From Sphingomonadales bacterium Ga0077531 (GTDB taxonomy: Bacteria > Pseudomonadota > Alphaproteobacteria > Sphingomonadales > Sphingomonadaceae), in assembly GCA_001464915.1 (NCBI GenBank), contig LNED01000033.1:62001-126000 (forward strand): a DNA stretch of 64,000 nt. The letters are read 5' to 3'. The notes under the pieces are model-generated. The model saw nothing but the letters and a program-made list of their open reading frames with translations. It was not told the DNA's origin and did not search any database. Both the position numbers and the translations under genes were made by a program. The number at the start of each line of letters is the position of its first letter. Position 1 is the stretch's first letter. Of the stretch, positions 35,462 to 44,920 are shown piece by piece.

Positions 35462-36358
35462 CTACCACCCCCCCGATGCGCCGCCGCCGCCGGACGAGCC
35501 GCCGCCGAACCCGCCGAAACCGCCACCGCCGCCGCCTCCGCCCCAACCGCCGCCGTCATCATCACCGCCCGAAAGCGCACCGCGCAGGATCGCGCTGCCC
35601 ACTTCCCACAGGATGATGTCGCGGGCGGTATCGCCCACGCCGCGGCCATAAGATTCCTCGGCGCTGCCCCACGGGCCTGCACCTTTGGCGCGGTATTTGC
35701 GCCGACGGTTGCGCCCGGCGAGCAGCGGCAAGATGAAGAAAAAGAACAGGAAGGCGCCCCAGATCAGCACGCCAATCGGGAACCCACCATCGCTGCGGCT
35801 GCTCTGTGCCGCTGCCGCCTGTGCGGCTTCTTCGATGGCAATGGCGTCTTCGGGGCTTTTGGCGAGATGCGCGAGGATAGCGGCAACCCCGTCGGTCACC
35901 CCCGCATCAAAATTGCCCTCCTTGAAGCGCGGGGTGATGACGTCATTGATCACCCGCCCGGCCATGATCCCACCGAAATAGCCGTGGAGCCCATAGCCAA
36001 CTTCGATCCGCAGTTTGCGATCATCGCGGGCGATCAACAGCAGCAGGCCCTGGTCACGCTTTTCCCCGCCGATCCCCCAGGTGCTGAACAGCCCGGTGGC
36101 GTAGCTTTCGATGTTCGCCCCGCCCAGATTGGGCACAGTGGCAACGATGATCGCGCGCCCTGTCTGCGCATTATAGGCGCGCAGTTGCGCGTCGAGCTGC
36201 GCTTCTGTCTCTGGCGAGAGCACGTCGGCCCCGTCATAGACCGGGCCATTAGGCACCGGGGGATAGTCCTGCGCCTGCGCAGCAGTTGTGCCGGCGAGCC
36301 AGAACAGGCCCGCCAGCAACAGCAACGTTTGGCGCAGTAGTATAAGCGTCCGGGTCAC
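35462..36358 (-). CDS. TPM-domain protein with Gly-rich tail (YgcG type)
   Basis: The 298-residue protein starts at GTG 36358, one base after the lemA stop. A signal peptide (ending near TTAAQAQ) is followed by the TPM domain: GPVYDGADVLSPETEAQLDA, GRAIIVATVPNLGG, LLIARDDRKLRIEVGYGLHG and FGGIMAGRVINDVITPRF. One transmembrane helix follows (about 200-217). The protein ends in a long Gly/Ser-rich tail (about the last 35 residues) typical of the family. TPM proteins with LemA are widespread, and some TPM domains act as phosphatases. Confidence 0.93.
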   Translation of the reverse strand: MTRTLILLRQTLLLLAGLFWLAGTTAAQAQDYPPVPNGPVYDGADVLSPETEAQLDAQLRAYNAQTGRAIIVATVPNLGGANIESYATGLFSTWGIGGEKRDQGLLLLIARDDRKLRIEVGYGLHGYFGGIMAGRVINDVITPRFKEGNFDAGVTDGVAAILAHLAKSPEDAIAIEEAAQAAAAQSSRSDGGFPIGVLIWGAFLFFFFILPLLAGRNRRRKYRAKGAGPWGSAEESYGRGVGDTARDIILWEVGSAILRGALSGGDDDGGGWGGGGGGGGFGGFGGGSSGGGGASGGW

Positions 36359-36359
36359 C

Positions 36360-36989
36360 TCAGTTCGCGGCCGCCGGTGTCTTGTCGCCAGTGATGCCGC
36401 TCATATCGACGGTCGGGTTGGCTTTGCTCGCCTCATCAGCTTCGAAATACTCCAGCGGCTTGGCACCGTGGATGACGTTCGCGCCAATGCTGCTGGGGAA
36501 GGTGCGGATTTCGGTGTTATAGTCACGCGCCAGCTCGTTGTAGCGCAGGCGTTCGGTGTTGATCTGGTTGTTGGCTTCATCAATCGCCACCATCAGATCG
36601 CCAAAGCGCGGCTGGCTGGCCAGCTGCGGGTAGTTTTCCACCACGGTGCGCAACTGGCCCATCGCCTGCGTCAGCTGGTTCTGCGCGTCGGAGAATTTCT
36701 TGAATTCTTCGGGGTTCGACAGGTCATCGGTGGTGATGTTGATCGACGTTGCGCGGGCGCGGGCATCGATCACACCTTGCAGAATGTCCTTTTCCGAAAT
36801 TGCGGCGCCTTGCACCACGGCGACAAGGTTGGGGATTTTGTCCGAACGGTTCTGTAAGGCGCTTTCCACGTTACCCCACTGCGCCTTGGCTGCTTCTTCG
36901 GCGGCGGGGACAGAGTTGATCCCGCATGCCGCCAGGCTGAGCGCAGCAGCTGCGGCAAATGCGCCGCGTAGAATGGTGGTGAACTTCAT
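36360..36989 (-). CDS. lemA: LemA-family protein
   Basis: The start at ATG 36989 gives 209 residues with a lipoprotein-like signal (FTTILRGAFAAAAALSLAAC, lipobox Cys about 21). The conserved helical core reads WGNVESALQNRSDKIPNLVA, ALQGVIDARARATSINITTD in outline, QLTQAMGQLRTVVENYPQLA and NTERLRYNELARDYNTEIR followed by TFPSSIGANVIHGAKPLEYF. This helical bundle protrudes to the periplasm. It leads an operon with two TPM-domain genes. Confidence 0.93.
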   Translation of the reverse strand: MKFTTILRGAFAAAAALSLAACGINSVPAAEEAAKAQWGNVESALQNRSDKIPNLVAVVQGAAISEKDILQGVIDARARATSINITTDDLSNPEEFKKFSDAQNQLTQAMGQLRTVVENYPQLASQPRFGDLMVAIDEANNQINTERLRYNELARDYNTEIRTFPSSIGANVIHGAKPLEYFEADEASKANPTVDMSGITGDKTPAAAN

Positions 36990-37166
36990 TGGAACGATCC
37001 CTCCTGATGGCACTGGCCCCTGGTCGGGGGCAGCGCGGCAAACTCCTGTATTGTGGATATAGCACACCACTTTGCGCGTTCAAGCGGCGGTGAGTGTTAG
37101 GAGTGGGTTGGCAGACAGCGACGAGAGTGCCAAAAGATGGTTAAGGGCTTTCACGAGGGGATTATC

Positions 37167-37586
37167 ATGTTGCAGGATTTTAAAGCTTTCATTGCCAAGG
37201 GCAACGTTATCGACCTTGCCGTCGGGGTTATCATCGGCGCTTCGTTTGGCGCGATCGTCAAATCGTTGACCGACGAGATCATCATGCCGATCGTGGGCGC
37301 GATCTTTGGCAATATCGATTTTTCGGATCGGTATTTGGTGCTGTCGGGTGACGTCGCTGCGGGCACCCCGCTCGCCGCCGCGCGGGAGGCCGGGGCCAAT
37401 GTTATGGGGCTGGGGGCATTCGTGTCGGTGATCATCAACTTCGTGATCCTCGCTTTCATCATCTTCCTGATGGTGCGCTATGTCAGCAAGCTGTCGGCGA
37501 AGATGGCCACGCCCGAAGAAGCCGCGCCCGCTGGCCCGACCGAAATCGAGCTGCTCACCGAAATCCGCGACGCGTTGAAGAAGTAA
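37167..37586 (+). CDS. mscL: Large-conductance mechanosensitive channel MscL
   Basis: MscL opens on sudden membrane tension to protect cells from osmotic downshock. The start at ATG 37167 (139 residues) is preferred since homologues begin MLxEFKxF and a ribosome site AGGGG precedes it; an ATG at 37137 would add ten residues. Motifs are [20 protein letters not shown] (N-terminal helix and gate region), a second transmembrane helix [19 protein letters not shown] and a C-terminal bundle [12 protein letters not shown]. The periplasmic loop is somewhat longer than in E. coli. Confidence 0.96.
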   Translation: MLQDFKAFIAKGNVIDLAVGVIIGASFGAIVKSLTDEIIMPIVGAIFGNIDFSDRYLVLSGDVAAGTPLAAAREAGANVMGLGAFVSVIINFVILAFIIFLMVRYVSKLSAKMATPEEAAPAGPTEIELLTEIRDALKK

Positions 37587-37591
37587 TTGCT

Positions 37592-37618
37592 GATCCCCCC
37601 TCGTATGCGGGAGGGGAT
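37592..37618 (+). terminator. Candidate hairpin downstream of mscL
   Basis: ATCCCC (37592-37597) pairs with GGGGAT (37613-37618), with inner C-G pairs after one mismatch. It lies six bases after the mscL stop and before the tmRNA gene. No T-run follows, so this is a low-confidence call. Confidence 0.35.
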
Positions 37619-37679
37619 TAGACACTTCTCATTCAGCATTCGCGCGCTATATCAGCCGGGTCGGGAAACCGAATATGGC

Positions 37680-38002
37680 GATAAATGGCTGCGTACAATA
37701 GATGCAACGGACCCGGGGGCAGTACCCGGCGGCTCCACCAGAAGCGGCGGTCAGAAATGACGGTTGGCCGCAACTCCTGATGGGGCCGAACTAGGATCGA
37801 CGTGTGTTGAAAAGCGTAGTTTTTGCCCGGGCTGAGTAACCCGCATAAGGCTCAAAACCCATAAGTGCCAACGATAACGAAGCACTCGCAATCGCTGCGT
37901 AATTGATGGGCTAACGCCCTTCTTTTATTAGGCTAAAAAGCGCGGTTGGACCGAACCGGGCAACAGAATCGGATACCGGGCGTCCGGGGGTACGTAGCAA
38001 CA
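37680..38002 (+). ncRNA. ssrA: Circularly permuted two-piece tmRNA
   Basis: The RNA rescues stalled ribosomes. The acceptor half comes first: a T-arm CCGGG-GGCAGTA-CCCGG (37713-37729), then CGGCTCC and ACCA ending at 37740. The coding half begins at 37782 with GGGGCCG, which pairs with CGGCTCC across seven base pairs (one G-U). The tag frame at 37867-37902 encodes ANDNEALAIAA and a TAA stop. The two halves are held by GCTGCGTAC (37688-37696) with GTACGTAGC (37990-37998) and CGGAC (37708-37712) with GTCCG (37982-37986). The intervening 41 bases are removed during maturation. Outer ends are approximate. Confidence 0.95.
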
Positions 38003-38059
38003 GAAACCCCCACCTTCGCGGCTAGGTCAGAGCAGCGAAAGCCTAGGGCAACCAAAAGG

Positions 38060-38314
38060 CTATTCCGACGTGCCGCTGGCCTCGCCGCGCAACGCCGCCA
38101 CTTCCTTTTCAAGCCGGATGCAATCGAGGATCTTCGCCCCGCCGAGGAACACCGCCCCGGTGGTTGCCAGATACAGCAACTGTCCGCCAAAGCCCGGATA
38201 TTGCACCAGATAGGCGCTGCCGCGCGCTGTCGCGCCGAGCGCCAGCGCATAGATGATCAGGAATGCTTCAAAGCGCGTCTTGATGACGAACAGCCTTGAT
38301 ATCTTGCGCAGCAT
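38060..38314 (-). CDS. Small two-helix membrane protein, unknown function
   Basis: The 84-residue product has a basic N-terminus (MLRKISRLFVIKTRFEAF), two hydrophobic segments (about 17-32 and 44-62) and a polar, charged C-terminal tail ending in a possible short coiled coil (IRLEKEVAALRGEA). I recognise no family. It lies between ssrA and astB on the minus strand, apart from both, and has a plausible layout for a genuine inner-membrane protein. Confidence is moderate because of the short length. Confidence 0.65.
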   Translation of the reverse strand: MLRKISRLFVIKTRFEAFLIIYALALGATARGSAYLVQYPGFGGQLLYLATTGAVFLGGAKILDCIRLEKEVAALRGEASGTSE

Positions 38315-38406
38315 AGCGGCTCCCGAACCGTTGCAACTCCATCTGTTCAGAGTCGCTTTTACATTTCGGTAACCCTACGCTCAGTCGCGAGCATCGCGCA
38401 AACGCG

Positions 38407-39657
38407 TTAACCAAGCTGTGCCAGATTGAGCGCATCCAGCAAGGCGAGCCGTGCTGCAATGACGCTGTTTGCCAGCGCCTCGGACCCAATATCGGGCGGA
38501 TCGATCTGGTCGGGGTAATGCGCTGCGATGGTGCGTTCGATCAGATCGGCCTTGGCCTCATCAAGCAGAAAGCGCGGATCGACCGTGGCGGGATCGCACA
38601 CCACGCGCAGGCGCAAGCAGGCCGGGCCGCCGCCGTTGGCCATCGATTGTTTTACATCAACCGGGATCACTTGCCGGATCGGGCCATTTCCAGCCAACAT
38701 CGCTTCGCACCAATCCCACACACTTGGGCTTTCGCGGCACTCTTCGGGCACGATCAGCACCATCTCGCCCGATGGTAGGGTCAGGAGTTGCGCGTTGAAC
38801 AGATAGGTGCGGATCGCCTCTTGCAGGGTGACCGCGTGCGACGGCACCTCGACCACTTCCAACGCGGGAAATGCGGCGCGGATCGAATCGTAAGCGCCCG
38901 CTTGGTCGGCGAAGGCTTCGGCATGGGTGAACAGCACGCGGCCATTGGCGACCGCGACCACATCATTGTGGAACGCGCCTGCGGCAATAGCCTCGGGATT
39001 TTGCTCGATGAACACCGTCCGCGCGGGATCAAGCCCGTGAGCGCGGGCGACGAGGCGGCTGGCCTGTTCATGCTGGCGCGCAGGGAAGCGGCCGCCGGTT
39101 TTACCATAGACGAACACCTCGACGCCGGGTGCATCGTGGCTCTCGCACAGCCGCATGTGATTGGCCGCGCCCTCGTCGCCAAAGGTCGGTGGCACCGCAT
39201 CGTGGATCGCAAAGTGGCGGGTGTCCCCGAACGCAACCGCCAACTGGCTTTGGGTATCGGGCCATTCCTGCGCACGGTGGAGCATGGTGACGAGGTTAGC
39301 GGGCGTCAGGTGGCAGCGCCCGTCGGCGGTGTCGGGCGCGGGTGAGACGGTTGCGGCATTGGCGGTCCACATCGATGAGGCCGACCACGGCGCGGCGCGT
39401 AATTGCGGCGGCTCGCTTCCATCGAGGGCCAGCGCCTGTACCAAAGCATGGTTGGGGCGGGGCAGCGGCAGCAGGAACCCCTGCACGCCCAGCCGCGCCA
39501 GATTGCCCCGCATCTTCGCCATCCCCTGCAAGGCGGCAGCGCGCGGGTACGACGGATCGCCCGCATGGCTGGCGCTGGCAATATTGCCTAGGCTGAGGCC
39601 GGCGTAGTTGTGTGAGGGGCCGACGATCCCGTCGAAATTGATTTCCGTGAGGCTCAT
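38407..39657 (-). CDS. astB: N-succinylarginine dihydrolase
   Basis: AstB converts N2-succinylarginine to succinylornithine, CO2 and ammonia, the second step of arginine succinyltransferase catabolism. The ATG at 39657 overlaps the astA stop as ATGA and gives 416 residues beginning SLTEINFDGIVGPSHNYAGL, the standard N-terminus. The catalytic Cys lies in MANGGGPACLRLRV, and His/Glu residues of the guanidine-modifying fold are in the AIHDAVPPTFGDEGAANH region. It ends the astA-astB unit. Confidence 0.96.
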   Translation of the reverse strand: MSLTEINFDGIVGPSHNYAGLSLGNIASASHAGDPSYPRAAALQGMAKMRGNLARLGVQGFLLPLPRPNHALVQALALDGSEPPQLRAAPWSASSMWTANAATVSPAPDTADGRCHLTPANLVTMLHRAQEWPDTQSQLAVAFGDTRHFAIHDAVPPTFGDEGAANHMRLCESHDAPGVEVFVYGKTGGRFPARQHEQASRLVARAHGLDPARTVFIEQNPEAIAAGAFHNDVVAVANGRVLFTHAEAFADQAGAYDSIRAAFPALEVVEVPSHAVTLQEAIRTYLFNAQLLTLPSGEMVLIVPEECRESPSVWDWCEAMLAGNGPIRQVIPVDVKQSMANGGGPACLRLRVVCDPATVDPRFLLDEAKADLIERTIAAHYPDQIDPPDIGSEALANSVIAARLALLDALNLAQLG

Positions 39658-40670
39658 CGCGCCACGCTCCACACGGTGTCGCCTTCGCACACGTCGAGCA
39701 GGTCGGCGCTGGCCGAATCGATCGCGATCCCTCCCGCGCCGTCCAGCACCCGCGCGCCGAAGCAGGCGCGGAAGGTGCCGAGGCTGCCGGTGGCGAGGAT
39801 CGCGCGCTCGCCTTCGCTGACCGTCATGGCGGTGACAGTGGCAGGCGCGCTGCCCTTTACACTGGTGACCTGATCGGTGTGCGCCACCATCGTCGGCCCG
39901 CCATCGAAGATGTCGACGTAACCTTCGGCGCGGAAACCTTCGTCCTCCAGCATCCGCATCGCCGCGCGCCCGGTGGGGTGGGGCACGCCGATCACACTGC
40001 GCGCATCATCGTTGAGCATCGCGATATAGACCGGGTGCTTGGGCATCAGATCGGCAATGAACTGGTTGCCGTTGATGGCGTTAAAATAGTCCGCGTCCTG
40101 AAAGCTCATCCCGAAAAACCGCCCTGCGACCCCGTCCCAGAACGGAGATCCGCCGCGCTCGTCGATAATTCCGCGCAGCTCGGCTAGAATGCGGTCGGCA
40201 AACCGCCGCCGGTGCATCGCCACGAACATATAGCGCGACCTTGCAAGCAGCAGGCCAAGGCCCCCTGCGCGTTCATTAGGGTGGAGAAACAGCCCGCCGA
40301 CCTCGCTAGAGCCCTCAAGATCGGTGACGAGGCTGAGAAGTTCAGCGCGCACCGTGCGGTCCAATTCCTGCGAATATTGGGTGAGAGTGTTGAGCCGATA
40401 CGAATAGAACGGCCACCGTTGGCCCACCTGCGTCATCAACTGGCAGGTGCCGCGCACTGCGCCGGTGCGGGCGTTTTCGAGCACCAGCACATATTGTTCA
40501 TCGACCAGTGCATCACCTTCGCGGGCAAAGGCCACCTCGGCGCGCTCCAGCTTGCCTTTCAAGGCCGCACGATCCGGCGGCAGGTTGGTGAACCCCCCGC
40601 CGGTGAGCTTGGCCATTTCGTACAGTGCCTCAAGATCGGCAGGCCGGGCGGCGCGCAGGCGAAAGCTCAT
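39654..40670 (-). CDS. astA: Arginine N-succinyltransferase
   Basis: AstA transfers succinyl from succinyl-CoA to arginine, the first step of the pathway. The 338-residue protein starts FRLRAARPADLEALYEMAKL and contains the family's GGGFTNLPPDRAAL-like stretch (seen here as TGGGFTNLPPDRAALKGKLE) plus LFLHPNERAGGLGLLLARSR for acyl-CoA binding and FFGMSFQDADYF. The ATG overlaps the M20 hydrolase stop as ATGA, and its own stop overlaps astB. The three genes are therefore translated in step. Confidence 0.96.
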   Translation of the reverse strand: MSFRLRAARPADLEALYEMAKLTGGGFTNLPPDRAALKGKLERAEVAFAREGDALVDEQYVLVLENARTGAVRGTCQLMTQVGQRWPFYSYRLNTLTQYSQELDRTVRAELLSLVTDLEGSSEVGGLFLHPNERAGGLGLLLARSRYMFVAMHRRRFADRILAELRGIIDERGGSPFWDGVAGRFFGMSFQDADYFNAINGNQFIADLMPKHPVYIAMLNDDARSVIGVPHPTGRAAMRMLEDEGFRAEGYVDIFDGGPTMVAHTDQVTSVKGSAPATVTAMTVSEGERAILATGSLGTFRACFGARVLDGAGGIAIDSASADLLDVCEGDTVWSVAR

Positions 40671-41878
40671 GCAGGGGTTCCTTGGTTGAGTGCGCCTTGC
40701 GCCAAGCGTTCGATTACGCGGGCGGACAGGGCGGCGCGGGTCGTGAGGCTGGGGACGATGAGATATTCATCCGACGAGTGAATTGCCCCGCCGCAAACGC
40801 CCATCGTATCGACCACCGGCACCCCGCAGGCCGCGATATTGTTGCCATCGCACACGCCGCCGGATGATTGCCAACGGATGTCCTGCCCCAATTCCGCGCC
40901 GCATTGCCTGACAAGATCGAACAGCGCCTGCGCGCGGGCATCAACCTTTTTCGGGGGCCGGGTGACGCCGCCGTGGCGGTGGATGGAAACTTTATGCTCA
41001 GTCTCAATTACGCTGATCAAGTGCTTAAGATTAAGATCAAAAATATCCATCGCGGCTGTGGATTTCGGACGAATATTGAACCGCAGCACGGCATGATCAG
41101 GCACCACATTATTCGCTGCGCCGCCTTCCAGCTTGGCTGGGTTGATGGTCAGATCGTCGCTTTCCAGCGCCTTCAACCGCAAGATCAGATCCGCCGCCGC
41201 GACGATCGCATTGCGACCTTCGTGCGGATTGCGCCCGGCATGGGCGGATTTTCCGGTGAAGGTGATCGAATAATTGCCCGTGCCCCCACGCTCATGCGCC
41301 AGCGTGCCATCGGGTAGCGCGGCTGGTTCGTAGGTCAACGCCGCCAGCTTGCCCGCCGCCAACTCCGCAATCAGTGCGCTACTTGCGAGCGAGCCGGTTT
41401 CCTCATCTGAATTGATCAGCACATCATAGCCCAGCGCGCTGGCAGCAGCGGTTTGCTCAAACGCCAGCAGCGCGTGAAGCATGACGGCAATCCCGCCCTT
41501 CATGTCAGCGACGCCGGGGCCATTGAGCGTCTCTCCATCCAGCCAGCGTTGGTGCTGAAAGGCGTGATCAGACGGGAACACGGTATCCATATGCCCGGTC
41601 AGCAAGATACGTCGATTGGCCTGCGGTCGCACGCGCACGACCAGATGTTGGCCATGCGGCTTGTCAAACGCGCGACCATCAGCGGCAATCGCGGTGACAG
41701 GGGCGGGATCGACCAGTTCCACTGATCCGGGCAGCGCGCCAAACGCCTCGGCCAGCGCTTTCGCCTGCTCGGCCAGCCCGGCGAGATTCGCGGTGCCGGT
41801 GTTGATCGCGCTCCACGCCTGCACCTGTGCCAGCATCGCTGCGGCGTGGAAGGAAGGGGAAGGTTGGTGTGGGTTCAT
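40667..41878 (-). CDS. M20-family metallohydrolase coupled to astAB
   Basis: The 403-residue protein has the M20 zinc-hydrolase motifs LLTGHMDTVFPSD (ligand His and catalytic Asp), GVADMKGGIAVML (bridging Asp) and INSDEETGSLASS (catalytic Glu), with the lid domain signature GKSAHAGRNPHEGRNAI. Closest in type are the CPG2/ArgE/DapE-like carboxypeptidases and deacylases. Being first in the astA-astB unit with an ATGA overlap, it may remove a succinyl or acyl group in the pathway, in place of AstE. A general peptidase or aminoacylase role is equally possible on sequence alone. Confidence 0.9.
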   Translation of the reverse strand: MNPHQPSPSFHAAAMLAQVQAWSAINTGTANLAGLAEQAKALAEAFGALPGSVELVDPAPVTAIAADGRAFDKPHGQHLVVRVRPQANRRILLTGHMDTVFPSDHAFQHQRWLDGETLNGPGVADMKGGIAVMLHALLAFEQTAAASALGYDVLINSDEETGSLASSALIAELAAGKLAALTYEPAALPDGTLAHERGGTGNYSITFTGKSAHAGRNPHEGRNAIVAAADLILRLKALESDDLTINPAKLEGGAANNVVPDHAVLRFNIRPKSTAAMDIFDLNLKHLISVIETEHKVSIHRHGGVTRPPKKVDARAQALFDLVRQCGAELGQDIRWQSSGGVCDGNNIAACGVPVVDTMGVCGGAIHSSDEYLIVPSLTTRAALSARVIERLAQGALNQGTPA

Positions 41879-42017
41879 ATTCGACCTTCTCTAGCCGCCT
41901 GCGCGCGCCAGTCCAACCCGTTGCAATCGCGCCCCTGCTGCGCCATAGCGCGGCCCGAAACTGATAACGTCCTCTCCTCCCCAGGACTTGCCCCAAGCTA
42001 GCCCAATGAGGACACCC

Positions 42018-44114
42018 ATGACTGACATGATCCCCCGCGCCGGAATTGCGATTGATGCGCGGCTGGCGACTTTCCTCGAAGCCGAGGTGCTTACGCCGCT
42101 CGGGCGCGATGTGGACGCGTTCTGGCAAGGTTTCGCTGCGCTGCTGGCCGACTTCGCCCCGCGCAACCGGGCGTTGCTGGCCAAGCGGGAGGAGTTGCAG
42201 GCGCAGATTGATGCGTGGCATGTCGGGCGTGCGGGAAAGCCCCATGATGCAGAGGCTTACAAGGCGTTCCTGACCGAAATCGGCTACCTCGTCCCTGAGC
42301 CGGGCGATTTCCAGATCGGCACGCAGAACGTCGATCCCGAGATCGCCACGATGGCCGGGCCACAGCTGGTGGTGCCGATCCTCAACGCGCGCTTCCTGCT
42401 CAACGCGGCGAATGCTCGCTGGGGAAGCCTTTATGATGCTTTCTACGGCACCGATGCGCTCGATGCGGCGCCGGCCAAGCCCGGCGGCTATGATGCGGCA
42501 CGCGGTGCGGCAGTGATTGCGCGCGGGCGGCAGTTCCTCGATTCCGCCTTCCCGCTGGCGAGCGGCAGCTGGGCCGATCTATCGGCCCGCGATGCCATTT
42601 CGCTCGCCGATCCGGCGCAATGGATCGGCGAGACTGAGAAGGGATTGTTACTTAAAAATAACGGTCTGCATATTGAAGTTACATTCGATTCTACCACTGC
42701 GGTGGGTGCTTCAGACAAGGCCGGCATTGCCGACATCATCGTCGAATCAGCGCTTACCACCATCGCCGATTGCGAAGACTCAGTCGCGGCAGTCGATGCC
42801 GAGGACAAGCTGCTGGCCTACACCAACTGGCTCGGCATCATCCGCGGCGATCTGTCTGAGAGTTTTGCCAAGGGCGGGCGCACGCTCACCCGCACGCTCG
42901 CTGGCGACAAGACCTACACCGCCACCGACGGCACGCAGCACACGCTCTCGGGCCGCAGCTTGATGTTTGTGCGCAATGTCGGCCACCTGATGACCAACCC
43001 GGCGATCTGCCTCGCGGATGGCTCAGAGATCCCCGAGGGCATCATGGACGCGGTGTTCACCTCTGCCATCAGCACGCTCAATGTCGAGGGTCACGGCAAG
43101 CACGGCAATTCGCGCTGCGGCTCGATTTACATCGTCAAGCCCAAGATGCATGGGCCGGAAGAATGCTCTTTTACCAACGATTTGTTCGACGCAGTTGAGG
43201 ATCTGCTCAAGCTCCCGCGCCACACGATCAAGGTCGGCGTGATGGACGAGGAACGCCGCACTTCGGCCAACCTCGCCGCCTGCATCCATGCCGTGCGCGA
43301 CCGGATCGTGTTCATCAACACCGGCTTCCTTGATCGTACCGGGGATGAAATCCACACCTCGATGCGGGCCGGGCCGATGCTGCGAAAGGGCGCGATGAAG
43401 GGTTCGGACTGGCTCAAGGCTTATGAGGCGCGCAACGTCGCCATTGGCCTCAAGCACGGCCTGTCGGGCAAGGCGCAGATCGGCAAGGGCATGTGGGCCG
43501 CGCCCGATCTGATGGGGCAGATGATGGTTGAGAAGATCGCCCACCTGCGCGCCGGCGCCAACACCGCGTGGGTGCCGTCGCCCACCGCCGCAACGCTCCA
43601 CGCGCTGCACTACCATGCCGAGGATGTGTTCGCGGTTCAGAAGACGCTGCCCGAACCGGCCGGTCTAGACGCGCTGCTCAGTATCCCTCTGGCTGACGGC
43701 GCGAACTGGTCGGAAGACGAAATCCGGGAGGAACTCGACAATAATTGTCAGGGCCTACTCGGTTATGTTGTGCGCTGGGTTGATGCGGGCGTGGGCTGCT
43801 CCAAGGTGCCCGACATCAATGATGTGGGCCTGATGGAAGACCGCGCGACTTTGCGCATCTCATCGCAGCACATCGCCAATTGGCTGCTGCACGGTGTGAT
43901 CACGGAAGGCCAGGTGATGGATTCGCTGCGCCGCATGGCTGCCAAGGTCGACGCGCAGAACGCAGGCGATCCGCTCTACCTGCCGCTCACCGACAACGAG
44001 GGCGGGGCGGCCTTCAGCGCAGCGAAGGAGCTGATCTTCAAGGGAGTGGAGCAACCGAGCGGCTACACCGAACCGCTGCTGCACGCATGGCGGTTGCGCA
44101 AGAAGGCGGGGTAA
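42018..44114 (+). CDS. glcB: Malate synthase G
   Basis: Malate synthase condenses glyoxylate with acetyl-CoA. The ATG at 42018 gives 698 residues, normal for the monomeric G isoform (about 720). Family stretches include [49 protein letters not shown] and [18 protein letters not shown]. The Cys of the flexible C-terminal region is also present ([14 protein letters not shown]). No isocitrate lyase gene is in the window, so glyoxylate source is unknown. The gene is divergent from the M20/ast unit. A short AT-rich patch lies at about 42645-42700. Confidence 0.97.
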   Translation: MTDMIPRAGIAIDARLATFLEAEVLTPLGRDVDAFWQGFAALLADFAPRNRALLAKREELQAQIDAWHVGRAGKPHDAEAYKAFLTEIGYLVPEPGDFQIGTQNVDPEIATMAGPQLVVPILNARFLLNAANARWGSLYDAFYGTDALDAAPAKPGGYDAARGAAVIARGRQFLDSAFPLASGSWADLSARDAISLADPAQWIGETEKGLLLKNNGLHIEVTFDSTTAVGASDKAGIADIIVESALTTIADCEDSVAAVDAEDKLLAYTNWLGIIRGDLSESFAKGGRTLTRTLAGDKTYTATDGTQHTLSGRSLMFVRNVGHLMTNPAICLADGSEIPEGIMDAVFTSAISTLNVEGHGKHGNSRCGSIYIVKPKMHGPEECSFTNDLFDAVEDLLKLPRHTIKVGVMDEERRTSANLAACIHAVRDRIVFINTGFLDRTGDEIHTSMRAGPMLRKGAMKGSDWLKAYEARNVAIGLKHGLSGKAQIGKGMWAAPDLMGQMMVEKIAHLRAGANTAWVPSPTAATLHALHYHAEDVFAVQKTLPEPAGLDALLSIPLADGANWSEDEIREELDNNCQGLLGYVVRWVDAGVGCSKVPDINDVGLMEDRATLRISSQHIANWLLHGVITEGQVMDSLRRMAAKVDAQNAGDPLYLPLTDNEGGAAFSAAKELIFKGVEQPSGYTEPLLHAWRLRKKAG

Positions 44115-44129
44115 GACAAACCCTTAGCC

Positions 44130-44816
44130 ATGCGGAGAATCATGGCCCCGTTGCTTGGCTTCTTAACCCTCGCCACCGCAGCGATGGCGGGGGTGGGCGA
44201 TGCTGAACGCGCACCCAACGACACCGGCCCGAGTTCGGCCGGGGCGTTCAACCGTTGGGTGTTCAGCTCTTCCGGCGAACATTCTGCCGAAAGGGCGCGC
44301 GACTACGCCGCATTTCAGGCAATGCTGCAGGATGAAGGTGTCGCCGGAATCGTCCCCACCTGGCAGCTGTGGCGGGTCGACGGGCAATATGCATCACGCT
44401 GCGGCGCCGCCTATTTCGCCATGCCGCCGCGAGAGCGTTGGCGCGACATCATCCCCACCTTGAAGCTGCTGCGGGCCGAGGTGATCCCGGTGACAGGCCC
44501 GCTCGAAGTGGTTTCCGGGTGGCGCTCACCTGCAATCAACATCTGCGTCAAGGGCGCCAGTCGCAGCCGCCATCTAGAGTTCAAGGCGCTGGATCTGGTG
44601 GCCAGTGACAGGCCCGACCGGCGCAAATTGTTCAAGGATTTGTGCGCTATGCAGCGCGCGGCTGGGACCGGATCGGAAATGGGGTTGGGAGCCTATTTCA
44701 AGCCTGATGACCTTGCGATCAATTCTGAGGGACGGTTCCATATCGATGCGAGCGGGTATCGCACATGGGGCTTTGATTACACCGGGCGCACTAACCCTTG
44801 CCCTCAATTGCGATAG
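44130..44816 (+). CDS. M15-type peptidase (D-Ala-D-Ala carboxypeptidase-like)
   Basis: The 228-residue exported protein has a signal peptide (MAPLLGFLTLATAAMAG, if started at the second ATG, 44142). The zinc-peptidase signature is in VVSGWRSPAINICVKGASRS followed by RHLEFKALDLV (His, Asp), with the later FHIDASGYRTWGFD carrying the third ligand. This is the peptidase M15A/DUF882-like arrangement, probably active on cell-wall peptides. It follows glcB by 15 bp but its function is unrelated, so co-transcription may be incidental. Confidence 0.88.
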   Translation: MRRIMAPLLGFLTLATAAMAGVGDAERAPNDTGPSSAGAFNRWVFSSSGEHSAERARDYAAFQAMLQDEGVAGIVPTWQLWRVDGQYASRCGAAYFAMPPRERWRDIIPTLKLLRAEVIPVTGPLEVVSGWRSPAINICVKGASRSRHLEFKALDLVASDRPDRRKLFKDLCAMQRAAGTGSEMGLGAYFKPDDLAINSEGRFHIDASGYRTWGFDYTGRTNPCPQLR

Positions 44817-44920
44817 AATTGCGGGCGGGCAAGACAGCCGGGTGAACGCTTTGTCCACCAATTCCGCCTAAGCTTCTGGCATTGGCTGCGAAAGGCGGCC
44901 GTGCTGCGGAGCTGGCCGTT

